Source: Tetrahymena thermophila SB210
Taxonomy: Eukaryota; Ciliophora; Oligohymenophorea; Hymenostomatida; Tetrahymenidae
NCBI RefSeq assembly: GCF_000189635.1
Contig: NW_002476570.1
Coordinates: 248,001-312,000 of the forward strand
Direction: 5' to 3'
Length of the DNA: 64,000 bases
The notes beneath the pieces were generated by a model, which worked only from the letters and a program-made list of their open reading frames with translations, searched no databases and was not told where the DNA came from. This document shows positions 12,501-26,020 of the stretch, piece by piece. Numbering within the stretch: the first letter of the stretch is position 1; every line of letters starts with the position of its first letter. The translations under genes were made by a program, and so were the position numbers.

Positions 12501-15500
12501 CTTATTGTGATTCTAATAAAGTTTGTTAAGTATGTAAAGACATTTTATGCTAAGAATGCGATGTATCTTTACAAACTTGTTTAAAATGTCTAGATAAAAA
12601 ATACCTTTTTGAGGGAAAATGCTATGATGCTTAGCCTGAATAAACTTATTGCAGCAAAGATGATTATAATTGTAAAAAATGCATTAATTTAGATTGCAAG
12701 TTTTGTAGTAGCGACTAAACCTCTTGCACAGAATGTTAGCCAAATTAATATTTATTTAAATAAAATTGCTTTTAGAACTATCCAGACAATTCTTTTTGTA
12801 ATTAAAATAATTAATGTTTATAATGTACTTAGCAGAATTGCAAAAGATGTTAGTAAGATCTAAGTTTTTGTGAAATATGTTATGAAAAATACTATCACTT
12901 TGAGGGATCTTGTAAAGAAAACTAACCAGACGGATCATACTGCTAATAAGAAAATAAAATATGTCTGAAATGCTTGAATAATAATTGTCAAGAATGTTTT
13001 TAAGATTTAAAATAGTGCTCTAAATGCCCACAAGGGTACTTTCTCTTTGAAAATGAGTGTTATTAATCATAGCCAAAATAAACATTTTGCGATTCTAAAA
13101 ATGAATGTTAAAAATGTAGCAAAAATCCTAGTTGCTAAACTTGTGAATCTGATTTAGAATCATGCCTCACTTGCCCCAATAGTTATTTATTTGAAAAAAA
13201 ATGTATTGAAAAAATTCCTGATTAAACCTTTTGCAATGATTAAAAAGTTTGCTAAAAATGTTAAAATCCTAATTGCCTTACTTGTGATCAATCACTGAAT
13301 ATATGTCTTTCTTGTTTATAAAGCTAGTTTTTTAAGGACGGTAATTGTTTTGTAAATTAACCTGAAAATACTTATTGCAATGAAAAACTTATTTGTGATA
13401 ATTGCACTGAGAGTAAATGTAAATTTTGCTATGAAAATAAATCTGATTGTATTTCTTGTCTAAGCAATTATTATCAATATGAGAAAAGCTGCTTTGAAAA
13501 TAAATAACCAAATAGTTACTGTGATAATCAGAAAATTTGTTAGAAATGTTAAAACATTACTTGCGAAAATTGTTAAAAAGATTTATAAACATGCTCTTAA
13601 TGTCCTAAAGGATATTTCATCTTAGAAGGACAGTGTTATTAATCTTAACCAAACCAAACATTTTGCAATACTTAAAATGAATGCTATAAATGTAGTTAAA
13701 ATCTAATATGCTAAACTTGTGATGCTGATTTGAAATCTTGTCTTACATGTGAAAATAAATATTTATTTGAAAAAAACTGTTTTGAAAAATAGCCAGATTA
13801 AACATTTTGTGATTATAAAAAAATATGCTAAAAATGTTCAAATCCTAATTGCCTTACTTGTAATTAAACTTTAGGAATCTGTACTGCTTGTTAAAATAAA
13901 TAATTTTTATTTAATGGTAATTGTTATTAAGATTAGCCTGAAAAAACTAATTGCAATGAAAAATATATCTGCGAAATTTGTACTGAGAGTAAATGTAAAT
14001 TTTGCTATGAAAATAAATCTGATTGTATTTCTTGTCAAAGTGATTATTATCAATATGAAAAAAGCTGCTTTGAAAATCAATAACCGAATAGTTATTGTGA
14101 TAATCAGAAAATTTGTTAGAAATGTTAAAATAATACATGCGAACAATGTTAAATAGATTTAAAAACATGCTCTTAATGTCCTAAAGGAGATTTCATCTTT
14201 GAAGGACAGTGTTATTAATCCTAACCAAGCCAAACGTACTGCAATACTCAAAATGAATGCTAAAAATGTAGCTAAAATCTGAACTGCTAAACTTGTGATG
14301 TTGATTTGAAATCTTGTCTAACATGTGGAAATAAATATTTGTTTGAAAAAAATTGTTTTGAAAAATAACCAGAAAAAACATTTTGTGATGATAAATAAAT
14401 GTGCTAAAAATGTTCAAATCTTAATTGCCTTACTTGTGATAAATCACTAAATATATGTCTTTCTTGTTTATAAAGCTAGTTCTTTAATGATGGAAATTGT
14501 TTAGAAAATTAACCTGAAAATACTTATTGTAATGAAAAACGTATCTGCAATAATTGCACTGAGAGCAAATGTAAATTTTGTTATGAAAACAAATCTGATT
14601 GTATTTCTTGTCTAAGCAATTATTACCAATATGAGAAAAGCTGCTTTGAAAATAAATAACCAAATAGTTATTGTGATAATCAGAAAATTTGTTAGAAATG
14701 TTAAAACATTACATGCGAAAATTGTTTAAAAGATTTATAAACATGCTCTTAATGTCCTAAAGGATATTTCATCTTAGAAGGACAGTGTTATTAATCCTAA
14801 CCAAGCCAAACGTTTTGCAATACTTAAAATGAATGCTAAAAATGTAGCAAAAATATGAACTGTTAAACTTGTTAAGATGATTTACAATCATGTTTAACAT
14901 GTGAAAATACATATTTATTTGAAAAAAACTGTTTTGAAAAATAGCCAGATTAAACATTTTGTGATGATAAATAAATATGTTAAAAATGTTCAAATCCTAA
15001 TTGCCTTACTTGCGATTAGACTTTAAGTATTTGTACTACTTGTTAAAATAAATAATTTTTATTTAATGGTAATTGTTATTAAGACTAACCAGAAAAAACA
15101 TATTGTAATGATAAATATTTCTGTGAAAATTGCATTGAAAGTAAATGTAAATTTTGCTATGAAAATAAATCTGATTGTATTTCTTGTCAAAGCAATTATT
15201 ATCAATATGAGAAAAGCTGCTTTGAAAATCAATAGCCAAATAGTTATTGTGATAATCAGAAAATTTGTTAGAAATGTTAAAATAATACATGCGAACATTG
15301 TTAAATAGATTTAAAAACATGCTCTTAATGTCCTAAAGGAGATTTCATCTTAGAAGGACAGTGTTATTAATCCTAACCAAACCAAACGTTTTGTAATACT
15401 CAAAATGAATGCTAAAAATGTAGCTAAAATATGAACTGCTATACTTGTGTTGCTGATTTGCAATCTTGCATAACATGTGAAAATAAATATTTGTTTGAAA

Positions 15501-18500
15501 AAAATTGTTTTGAAAAATAACCAGAAAAAACATTTTGTGATGATAAATAAATGTGCTAAAAATGTTCAAATCTTAATTGTCTTACTTGTGATTAAACTTT
15601 AAAAAATTGTACTTCTTGTTAAAATGTATAATTTTTATTTAATGGTAATTGTTATTAAGACTAACCAGAAAAAACATATTGTAATGATAAATATATCTGT
15701 AAAGAGTGCATTGAAAGTAAATGTAAATTTTGCTATGAAAATTAAACTGACTGTATATCCTGCTAAATTAATTACTATTAATTAGAAAAGACCTGCTCTG
15801 AATAGTAATAACCAAATACTTTTTGTGACAGCTAAAAATTTTGTTAGAAATGTAAGAATGAAAAATGTTAGACTTGCGATTAATAATTAGAAAAATGCCT
15901 AACTTGTAGTGATAAATAATATCTTTTTGAGGATTAGTGCTTGATTTCGAAGCCTGATAACGTTTACTGCAATGAAGATAATTAATGTAAGTTATGCTAA
16001 AATAAAAAGTGCTAATAATGTGAAATTGATTTAACTTCTTGTTCTTAATGCAAAATTAATTATTATTAGCTTAATAAGGGTTGTTATGAATCTTAACCTG
16101 ATAAATCTTTTTGTGACGATTAAAAATAATGCAAAATTTGTGATAATACAAACTGCTTGAAGTGTGATAACTCCTTATAAAAATGCTTAGAATGTTTTCC
16201 AAAGAGCTATTTGTATAATGGTGAATGCTTTTTATAATAACCCAATAATACTTATTGTAACTCCAATTTAATTTGTGAAGATTGTTTAAATAAATAATGT
16301 GATAAATGTTCTGAAAATAAAAATGATTGTATATCTTGCAAAGATGAATACATTTTTGAAAATAAATGTTTTAAAGAAAAATAGCCTAATACATATTGCG
16401 ATAATTAAAAAGTTTGCTTCAAATGTAAATCTGAGACTTGTTTTTCTTGTGATAAAGAATTAACTAAATGCTTATCTTGTTCAGCCAAAGATTTTCTTTT
16501 TTAAGATTCCTGTACTAAGCAATAACCAGAGAATACATTTTGTGATGAAAATGGAATATGCTAATAATGTAATAAGCCTAGCTGTTTTATTTGTGAAAAG
16601 GATTTGAACAGCTGTTTTAAATGTAAATAAAATTTATTTTAACTTTAAAATATTTGCTATGATAAATAGCCATAAAATACTTATTGCAATGATAATAAAA
16701 TTTGCTCTTCTTGTTAAATCTCTAACTGCTAATATTGTGATAATTCTTTAAAAAAATGCTAGTAATGCCTCCCAAATTTATTTATGTTTAAAGAAGAATG
16801 CTATGAAAAATAACCTGATTTAACTTACTGTAATGAAAAATCAATTTGTGAAGAATGTTTAAATAAGAATTGTAAAACTTGTTCAGAAAATAAGAATGAT
16901 TGTCTATCTTGTAATGACTAATACTTCTTTGAAAATAATTGTTTTTCAATTTAATAGCCTAATTCATATTGTAATGAATAAAAAATTTGTCAAAGATGCT
17001 AAGATACCAAATGTAAATAATGTGATAATACACTGTAAAATTGTAAAGAATGTTTGGACTAAAATTATTTATTTAAAGATAAATGTTTTAGTGATAAACC
17101 AGAAAACACATATTGTGATGATAAGAAGATTTGTAAATAATGCCTTAATTCTAAATGTTCAAGTTGTGAAGATAACCTTTCATAGTGTATTTCTTGTAAA
17201 GCAGGATCTTTCTTGTATAAGAAAGATTGCTATGATTCTTAGTAATAAAATACTTATTGTAATGATAAAAAAATATGTGAAGAATGTACAAACAAAAGCT
17301 GTAAATTTTGCAATAATTAACTTGATTAGTGCTTGTCTTGTTTTAATAATGAATATCTTTACAATAATCAGTGTACTAAATAATAGCCGCTTTCCACTTA
17401 TTGCGATGCAAATTTAATATGTGAATAATGCACAAATATCCAATGTGCTAAATGTGAGCAAAATAAATAAGATTGTATCTCTTGTGACAATAAATATTTC
17501 TATGATAAAAATTGCTACAATCAGTAACAACCTAACACTTATTGCAATAATTCAAAAGTTTGTCAGTAATGCAAAGAAGATAGCTGTTTAACATGCGATT
17601 AGTAATTGAATAATTGCTTAACATGCCAATAAGATAAATTTTTATTTAATAATAAGTGTTATGATAAATAGCCTGAGAGTACTTTTTGTGATGATAAGAA
17701 AATATGCCAAAAATGCAATAATGGTTCATGCTTAACATGTAATGATAAACTTAATCAGTGTAATTCTTGTAAACCCTAATCATATTTATACTAGGATACA
17801 TGCTTTAGCTCTTAACCAGAAAATACTTATTGTGATAACTAAAACATATGTAAAACATGTCAAACTCCTAATTGCCTTAAATGTGATGAAACTTTGAATT
17901 AATGTAAATAATGTAATCCAAAATACTTTTTATATGAGTCTAAATGTACTAGCTAATAGCCTATTAACACTTATTGTGATAATAATCTTATTTGCGAAAT
18001 TTGTAACAATAAAGATTGTGCTAAGTGCTCAAACGATAAATAAAAATGTATTTCTTGTGAGAATAAATATTTGTACAACGATAACTGTTATGTAACATAA
18101 TAACCAAATACTTTTTGTAACAATTAAAAAGAATGTTAAAAATGTAAGCTCGAAGAGTGTTATTTTTGTGATAACTAATTAATGAAATGTATAAAATGTT
18201 ATGATAATAAATATCTTTTCTAAGGTTAGTGCAAAAGCGAAGAACCTAGTAATACATACTGTGATAAAGTAACAAAAATTTGCACTAAATGTTCTAATGA
18301 TAAATGTAAAGAATGCGATAACAATTTAAAAAGTTGTACATCTTGCAATTCAAATCAATATTTTTATAATAGCGAATGCTACGAAGATAAGCCTAATAAT
18401 ACATATTGTGATAATCTAAAAATCTGTAAAAAATGCAAGGATGAAAACTGTTAAAGTTGTGATGAGAATTTAGAAAAATGTTTTAAGTGCTATAAATAAA

Positions 18501-20872
18501 CTTACATTCATGAATAAAAATGCTATTAGCAACAACCTAATAATACTTTCTGTAATTAATCAAAAGAATGCAAACTATGTTTAAATAACAATTGCAAAAC
18601 TTGTGATTTCAATCTAACAGATTGCGTGAGCTGTTTAGATAATTAATATCTATTTAATAAGTAATGTTACATTACATAACCTAACTCAACTTTCTGTGAT
18701 GAATAAAAGGTATGCTAATCATGCTAAAGTGGTTGTAAAGTATGTAAAAATAATCCATATATTTGTGAGGAATGCATTGATTAATACTATTTGTTTAATG
18801 GAAAATGCTCTTTCAAATAACCAGATTCTACTTATTGTGATAAGAGTACTCTAGTCTGCAATAAATGTGATGAAACATGCTTTTCTTGTAATGGACCTAC
18901 TTAAAATGAATGTACTGGCTGTGATTAAACAGTTTTTAGATATGATAGTTCAACTTCAAGATGTCTGTGTAAAGAAGGAGGTTTTACATATGTAAATACT
19001 TCACAAAAATGTGAAAAGTGCAAAATCATAGGATGTAATGACTGCTATCAAGATATAAATAAATGTATCTAATGTGGAGAAAAAATGGAATTTGATAAAG
19101 TTACATCTGAATGCTATTGTAAAGATGATTTAGAAATTGTAAATAGAATGGATAATAAATGTATGAAAAGCATTATTCCTAATTGCTAAAAATTGGTGAG
19201 AAACAAATACGTATGTGAAAAATGTATTTAAGGTTATGAATATGATATTTTACATAATAAATGTAATTTCTGCAAAAACGGAAAATATGCAGATGAAAAT
19301 GGCTTATGCACATTACCTTGTTCTCCAGGCTGTCTCAAATGTAGTTCACTAACAAATTGTGTGAATGTTGATCCTAATTACAAACCATAAAAGCCTAAAT
19401 CAGATGAAGATAATAAAGGAGAAAAAGATGTTGAATACACACCTCCAGAAAAACGTATACCATTAACAGATTTCTCAGTTTGTCATATTTCTTGTCTGAC
19501 TTGCTTTGGTCAAAATTATAATAATTGCTTAAAATGTTCATCAGAAGAAACAAGAGATTATAATTATGTAAAATCAACTTGCAATTGCAAAGATGGTCAT
19601 TTAGAAGTGAATAAATAAGAATGCTAATAATTCACTAATCTTGAAAGTGCTATGCTTAGTTCTTCATAAGCTGCTTAATTTTCATCACTAGCGTTGGCTC
19701 TACCTACATGTTTCTTGTTTTAAACTCCCTATATTTATTATGTAATTTAAACGAAACAATATCTTGGCTTAATGTCTATGAATCATCCAAAGAATACTGT
19801 GGCAGAACAAGTTTTATCTTAATTTAGAACATATAACTTTAATTATGATATCCCTTTAACAATTATTACAACTAGCAATAAGCTTACTTCAGATGAAATC
19901 AATTAGTTATTTATTTCTACTTTAATTATATCATGTTTCCTAATAACAGGATTATTATTTAAATACTCTAGAAGTTCTTTTAGAGGCTAATCTTATTTAA
20001 GGTGGAACTTATTCCTATTAATGGCAAGAAATTTAACTTCTTTTAATACATATATAGTTGTTAAATTTTTATCATAAAATAAAGAATCAATAGGATCTTC
20101 TGAAATAGCTATTTTTGTATTTTATTGTATTATACTATTCATATACTACATACAAATTGCTTTAGGAATTAAAAATTAGATAAAAATTTTAAATGACGCT
20201 CATAGATTTGATAGTTAAAGCTAAAATAATTCAAGTGAATGTGATGTCTCAAGAGTAATAAAAAATGATTTCTTAGAAGTAATTAAATTTAGCAATCCTT
20301 TAGAAGAAGGAGTTATAGTGGCAAAATTCCATTAAAAAGTCTCTTACTCTGTAATCACATAAGGCCTAAACACTTAAAAATATATAAATCTTTATTTATG
20401 GGCAATTATTGAGGTAAAGAAGCTAGTTATACCTTTTATACTTGGTTTCTTTTCTTAGTATGACTGGTGTTATTTTTTAGTTGCTTCTATTTGCTTGGCA
20501 TCAATATTTTATTTTATATTTTTTAGGCCATTTTTAGGTAAAGCTCATAATATGATTTCTATATTTTCTGATTTGATTACAGCCTCAATTTTTATTTAGT
20601 TTAAATTTTTGAATAATTAATATGATATCAATGACCACAAATCAATAATCTTAACTAATTCGATACTAATTACTTCGTTTTTATTCTAATTAATAATTGC
20701 CATATTTATCATAGTTGGAATAATTGCGTTTATTTACAAATATATTTAAAAAAAGAAATGTAAAAATATAGAATTAGAAACGAAAAAATCTTAATTGTCT
20801 CTTTCAAAATAGCATTTAAACGAATCAAGCTTCTCTAGTGTAACTAAAAGTAATTTTTAATCTTAAAATTGA
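9557..20872 (+). CDS. Giant cysteine-rich multi-pass surface protein (3771 aa)
   Basis: I followed one unbroken ciliate-code frame from ATG to the first in-frame TGA at 20870. A signal peptide (about 1-22) precedes two beta-type domains (to about residue 350), the second ending LNFKYVTWNKDIVYGIKTTT. About residues 355-3355 are roughly 60 modules of about 48 residues. Each follows a pattern like TYCD..K.C..C....C..CD.....C..C...YLF...C with a QP(D/N)-type link. About residues 3450-3735 hold roughly five hydrophobic segments, and the tail is short, polar and serine-rich. The plan is that of growth-factor-receptor/furin-like cysteine repeat proteins common in ciliates. I infer a cell-surface location. 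Modules at 13050-15800 form higher-order 192-residue repeats. No intron is needed. Function is unknown; adhesion, sensing or surface-coat roles are possible. Confidence 0.9.
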
Positions 20873-21540
20873 AATTTTTATTTAAATTATTTTTTTAGTA
20901 AAAGATAAAGCAATTAGTATAGCACTTAATAATGTGAGATGGAGCATAAATCCATTATAAAGATCAACATAAATTATAAAAATTAAAAATTGAATTTAAC
21001 TATGAAGATTAAGTTTTTAAGATATGTATATGCATTTTTATCTTATTGAAATTTTTTAATTTTATAAAAAAAATTTAATATATTATTAAAATTTATCATT
21101 TGCATCAAAAATTATAAGCCAACTTTTATATTATCTTAAATAGTAATAATAAAATATTAAACTAACTAATTAGAATTAAATTTGTAAAATAAAAACATCA
21201 AAATACAAAAAAATAGAGTCACTTTTTTTAATATTTGTCCAATTTAATTTAATTATTAAATATAATAATAAGCACAATTATAACCCAACCCCATATTTTA
21301 ACCCTTTAATTCTAAATTTAACCCACTAACAAAACATTACATTTGAAGAATATGGGCACCATCAAAATTTAAATTATTGCTATTTAAATAAATATTTAGT
21401 AGAATAATAAATATTATTTTAAATTGAAATAAATTTATAATTTTTAAATATGAAAAATTTCAAAGAAAATTTATTATTTTATTAAGTTGTTGAGTTGATG
21501 TTAAATAATTATCAGATATTTTGATAAATTACAGAGATTT
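20873..21540. other. Intergenic, no gene seen
   Basis: Very AT-rich 3' flank of the giant gene. A slightly C-richer patch at about 21284-21330 contains CCAACCCCA and TTTAACCC, but it is not a tandem telomeric repeat. I see no coding signal. Confidence 0.6.
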
Positions 21541-21544
21541 ATAT

Positions 21545-21790
21545 ATGGATTATTATAAATATTATCATGGTTATTTTATTTAAGCTTCAGCATTTTCTTT
21601 TAAAGCTATGTTGAAATATACAAATATTGAATTAGAATTAACTACAGATCCACAAATTTATCAAATGTTTGAATAAATATCAAGAAATGGTATTTTTACT
21701 ATTAGTCCTATTAATTATCCTAAAGCTGATAATTAATATGTAAACATTGATAAGAATTTTTTAAACTTGCCTTAAAAAATACTTATTTGA
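21545..21790 (+). pseudogene. Possible family-B DNA polymerase fragment (mobile-element scrap)
   Basis: An 81-codon ciliate-code frame contains IELELTTDPQIYQMFEQISR followed by an NGIFTISPINYPKADNQYVN segment. The order of features (E-L-x-T-D, M-F-E, glycine turn, Y-x-K-A-[DN]-N-x-Y) recalls the palm region of protein-primed family-B polymerases, as found in Maverick/Tlr-type elements and linear plasmids. No neighbouring polymerase motif is visible and the frame stops within cysteine-repeat debris, so this is at most a relic. The match is from memory of motif order, not a search. Confidence 0.35.
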
Positions 21791-21990
21791 AAAAAATGTA
21801 TTGAAAAAGTTCCTAATTAGACCTTCTGTGATGATTAAAAAGTTTGCTTAAAATGTTTAAATACAAAATACCTTATTTATGATTAATCACCATAATATTT
21901 TGTTCTTGTTAATAAAACTAACTCTTTAATAATACTAATTGCTTTGAAAATTAACTTAAAAATATTAATTGAAAGGAAAAGCAAAATTTA
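21766..21990 (+). pseudogene. Decayed cysteine-module fragment
   Basis: About 220 bp resembles 13180-13400 of the giant gene (for example TTATTTGAAAAAAAATGTAT there against TTATTTGAAAAAAATGTATT here). Several codons for module cysteines are lost and the frame is broken. It joins directly to the polymerase-like fragment. It is a relic of the same repeat family. Confidence 0.6.
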
Positions 21991-22119
21991 ATTATTTATT
22001 TTATAGTTTATAGTTTATGCTTTTAATGATTTATATATTTAATACATCAAATATATATATAAAATATTTTTTGCAAATTTAATATGAGTTATAATTAAAT
22101 AAATAAATATTATTTATTT

Positions 22120-23148
22120 TCAAAGTCCTAACAAAGAAGCAAATGGACATTTTCCTTCAGGTTTTTTAGGTAAATTGCTACCAAAGAAAGAAAAGTAAGG
22201 AGTATAATCTGACCATTAAGAATGAAGTTCGATATCATTAGTATATGCTTGATGTTAGAAGAAAAGATTTTTATCACCAAACTTACTAGTAGTAAATTCT
22301 GAAGTGGTAATAAGAGAACCTATTTTCTTTAAGCAACCAGTAGCGGGATCATCCATAGCTAAAACTTCTAAAACAGTAGTGCCTGGTTGTATTTCAGCAA
22401 ATATTTAAGAGTATTCTCTGGTAAAATTATCAGTAAATCTGTTTTTAATATCAGAGGGTGCTCTGAATGTGAGCTTGAAAGGGAATTTAGGTTCAGAAAC
22501 TTATGAACCATCTTAGTTTCTGTCAGCGAAGCTTCTTAAACCAACATTTTAAACGATTGGAGTAGCAGTAGAGAACTTTTTGGCAACTAATTTAAGTTAC
22601 AAGCCTTCAGCGTTAGGAATATGAGTGTTCATATCCTTATCGAAAAAGTTGAATGAATCAACACCATTAACTCCCCACATAGCGACTAAGTTAGCAGAAG
22701 GAACTCCGTCAGCTAAGAACTTTAATCCTAAACCAGGTGTGTAATTGTCAAAAGCGTATTTAGCTTCAGGCTTAGAATAGTTAGGAGGTTTAGCAAGTGA
22801 GAATCTGACTAAAGCGGAATCAGCACCCTTAAAAAGACCAGTGTAAGGAGTATCAGGCTCAGCAACGAACTTAACTTAGCCAACAACACCAACAGAGTGA
22901 ATTAATTTTTTTCTTCCTTCAGGCAAAGAATCAGATTTATAATCAATAGTAACACTCATACTTTCAGTAAAGATAGAAGCTATTTCAAGAGGAGAAGGAT
23001 AAGTACCAGATTGTTTATTTTCAGTGATAGCTTACCATAATTTGTTAAGCTTTTAGTTTCTTTGTTAGGCTTGATATTCAGAGCTTGAGAAATCATCAGC
23101 AATAACAGCTGAAGTTGCTATTAATAGCAAAATAATAATTGTCTTCAT
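22120..23148 (-). CDS. Secreted catalase-like protein, paralogue 1 (342 aa)
   Basis: Read on the - strand from ATG at 23148 to TGA. A signal peptide (about 1-17, MKTIIILLLIATSAVIA) leads a domain with a fixed order of motifs: EGRKKLIHSVG (His84), YTGLFKGAD, VRFSLAKP (about 114-121), TPGLGLKFLADG (about 137-148), PSANLVAMWGVNG and NFFDKD. This order resembles the N-terminal half of heme catalases (distal His in an H-x-x-G setting, then RFS, then a P-G...KF segment). I cannot find a clear proximal Tyr motif, so heme binding and activity are not shown. The C terminus has a conserved FFQHQ, a WxxYTPY patch and a final CPF motif. Codons here use more G and C than the neighbours, as in highly expressed genes. 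It is the closest to the giant gene of a three-gene - strand cluster. Confidence 0.85.
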
Positions 23149-25009
23149 GATGATGTTTATTATATTTTGTTTTACAATTTATTAGATTAATAATTGATTA
23201 CAATTAAATTAAAGGGTTTGCATATTTCAAATCAATATTAAATTTGCAAATTACAAAAGAGTATTTGATATTTAGACGTCATAGATAAAAAATATTACTA
23301 ATAATTTCTAATTAAAAAATGTATAACAAATATATTTATCTGATCATGATTTAGCTTTAGGTTTAGACACATTTAATCTAATGTTGATATTATAAGATAA
23401 TAATTAAAATCAGCTATTCCATACATCGATTCTGTAAGGTTTTTATGGTATTATTCAAAGAATTATTCCATTCTATTCTATTTTGATTAAATAAATTTCT
23501 GCCAATCAAATAAAAATGTTCAACTAATAAGTTTAAGTGGTCTTAGTTAAAGGAAATATTTATTTTAAAAAATGTGGTTGTATTTATTTTTTAATTAATA
23601 AGTAAAACCATTTTTATTTTTTAAATTAATTTTGTTTAAAAATCAAACAAACTTGGCGATTTTAGTTAAATTGTTTCTTTATTTTCAATTGTTTTAAATA
23701 AAAAACATGGAAAAATTTGTAATCAATAAAACTATTTATATCTTTTACTTTCAAGTAATTTGTACTGAATAAAAATCATTTAGTTTACATATTACAATTT
23801 ATTTAACTCAGGAAAAACAAATATTTCTTCCATAATTTTATTGCTTTTAAAATATACAATACGTTTTTTCGAATCAAAACTATTTTTAAAATAGATAGAT
23901 AGATTCCACTAAAACATGAAATATTTGTATTCTTTAAAACTATTTGTTTATTTTGAATTTACTTACTGATTTCTGATTAGCCATTTTTAATTTTAAATCC
24001 TCAATCAAATTTAAGAGAAAAAGTTATTTCTGGAATTGTTCTATTTTTGTAAAACATAATTTGTCATATTAATATTTTTTTAATAGAAAATGACATTTGG
24101 GGTTAATTTTAAAGATCAATAATGTTCTATATAAATTCTAAATAATCACTTTTTATTAATATTTACTTATTAACCTAGAACTTAACAACTACCTTATTTA
24201 CTAAATACTAGTTTTAAAATGTAAATTTTGAATTTATTTATTCACCATTATTTTAATTACAAATATTAATACTTCAAATATCCAATTAATGATAATGACT
24301 ATTATTATATTTTAGTTATAAAAGAATTATTTAGATATGCTAACAACAATAAAATATAACAAGTTAACTACAATTTTAAAATAAGAAATCTTAATATCTA
24401 AACACCAACTAGATTAATAAACTAATTAAAATGATTTAAATCTAATAAAATAATTTAATTTTGCAAGTTTATATATATGAAGTTGTAGGAATAATTATAA
24501 ATATTTCCATTATAGATTAAAAAAAAGTAGACTAAAATTAATAGGATAAATAAAATTTATAAAAATTTTTCTATTACCATTTTAAATTAAGTTTATTAAC
24601 TTATATTTAGATAAATTTGCATTTAATATTATGTAAGATGTTTTATATATTTAAATTGCTTCAAATCATTTACATTCTTTTATAAAAGATTTTATGATAA
24701 AATATTCCATGGAAAATATCTTTCAATATTCTAAATAAAACTTATTATCTTTGTTATTATTTTTTTAAAAAAGGTTTGTAAATATTTTCTTCTATTTTAT
24801 AAAAACTTCTCAACCTCTTTTTTGAATTCACTTTACAATTCTAAATATATAAAATAATTTAATTGAACGATTTCAATAATTGATGTTAAACAAAAAAAAT
24901 GAATATTTTGTAGAAATTATTAATTCAATTATAAAATAAAACAATATTTTTATAAAATATAAAGGTATTTTTTTTAAATATAAATTTTTTATTTACTTTT
25001 AAAATGGTT
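23149..25009. other. Intergenic between catalase-like paralogues
   Basis: About 1.9 kb of very AT-rich sequence, presumably holding the promoter of the 22120-23148 gene at its left end. I see no coding frame, RNA gene or repeat that I can support. Confidence 0.6.
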
Positions 25010-26020
25010 TCAAATAAACAAATTTGAAAATGGACACTTTGATTCCTTTTATTTAGCTGATTTGTTACCAATCAAATTCCAGTAAGGAGTGTATGGCTCC
25101 CATTCAGGATGGACTTCAAGATCATGAGTAAAGTCTTGGTGTTAAAAGAAAAGCTCGGTGTCTCCAAAATAGCTTGGAGTAATTTCAGAGGTTGTTCTTA
25201 TGTCTCCAATTTTCTATTTGCATGTTTAAGTAGGGCTAAGAGTTGCATAAACTTCAAAAAGTAAAGTTCCAGAAGGAATTTTTTTTAGAATTTCTTTGTA
25301 ATCTTCTGTATAGTCAGGGGTAAAGAAATCTTTTACATATTGGTAAGGCTTAAAGGTTAACATGTAGGGGAAGTTAGGATTAGGAACAGGCTTTCCATCT
25401 TATGTATGCTCAGAGAATTTTCTTAATCCTAAGAATTAAACAATCTTAGTGCCTGTAGAAAATTTATCAGCTACAACTTTCAACTATAAACCTTCAGGTT
25501 AAGGAATATGATTATTAAAATCTAAATCAAAGAAGTTATAAGAATAAACTCCATTAACTCCATGCATAGCAAAAAGATTGGCTGAAGGTTATCCATCAAT
25601 TAAAAACTTGAGAGCTATTCCAGGAACAAAATTATCATGGGCATCTATAGATTATTTATGTGTATAATCGGGTTCTTTAGCTAATGAAAATCTTATAATT
25701 AACGAATCAGCACCTTAAAAGAAACCCGTATAAAAGTTTTTTTCAGCAATAAACTCAGCTTTTGCAACAGATCCAACTGAATGAACCTTTTTACTTCTCC
25801 CTTCAGGTAATTAGTCTGCAACATGGTCAAGAGTAGGGCTCATAGATTCAAGTAAAAGACCTACAGGAGAAGGAAATTTAGCAGATGAAGTATTTTTTGT
25901 CACCTCACCCCAAATTTAGTTAAGTTTAGAAGATCTCTTCTAGGATTAATATTTTAAGCTTGTAAAATCACTAGCAAAAGCAAAAGTAATTAGGCAAAGC
26001 AAAAATGTTATTTTGATCAT
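25010..26020 (-). CDS. Secreted catalase-like protein, paralogue 2 (336 aa)
   Basis: ATG at 26020 starts a signal peptide (MIKITFLLCLITFAFA). The same motif order as its neighbours follows: EGRSKKVHSVG with the candidate distal His80, YTGFFQGAD, IIRFSLAKEP, VPGIALKFLIDG, PSANLFAMHGVNG, YNFFDLDFNNHIP, then GLRKFSEHTQDG and a tail with FFQHQDFTHDLEVHPEWEPY and CPFSNLF. It is more similar to paralogue 3 than to paralogue 1. The TAA and TAG codons within the frame fall where paralogues carry Gln or similar residues, which supports the ciliate code. Role inferred: secreted or lumenal catalase-fold protein of unknown activity. Confidence 0.85.

Noticed and set aside
13907..15569. Several - strand standard-code open frames of 70-85 codons opposite the giant gene
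   Set aside because: They mirror the periodic cysteine modules of the + strand gene; their recurrence at 576 bp spacing follows the repeat and not an independent gene.
16896..17417. 173-codon standard-code + strand frame, the longest under that code
   Set aside because: It lies in another frame of the giant gene, where the ciliate-code frame is continuous across it.
21280..21330. C-rich patch with CCAACCCC and AACCC that could suggest a telomere
   Set aside because: No tandem CCCCAA repeat is present, and sequence continues normally on both sides.
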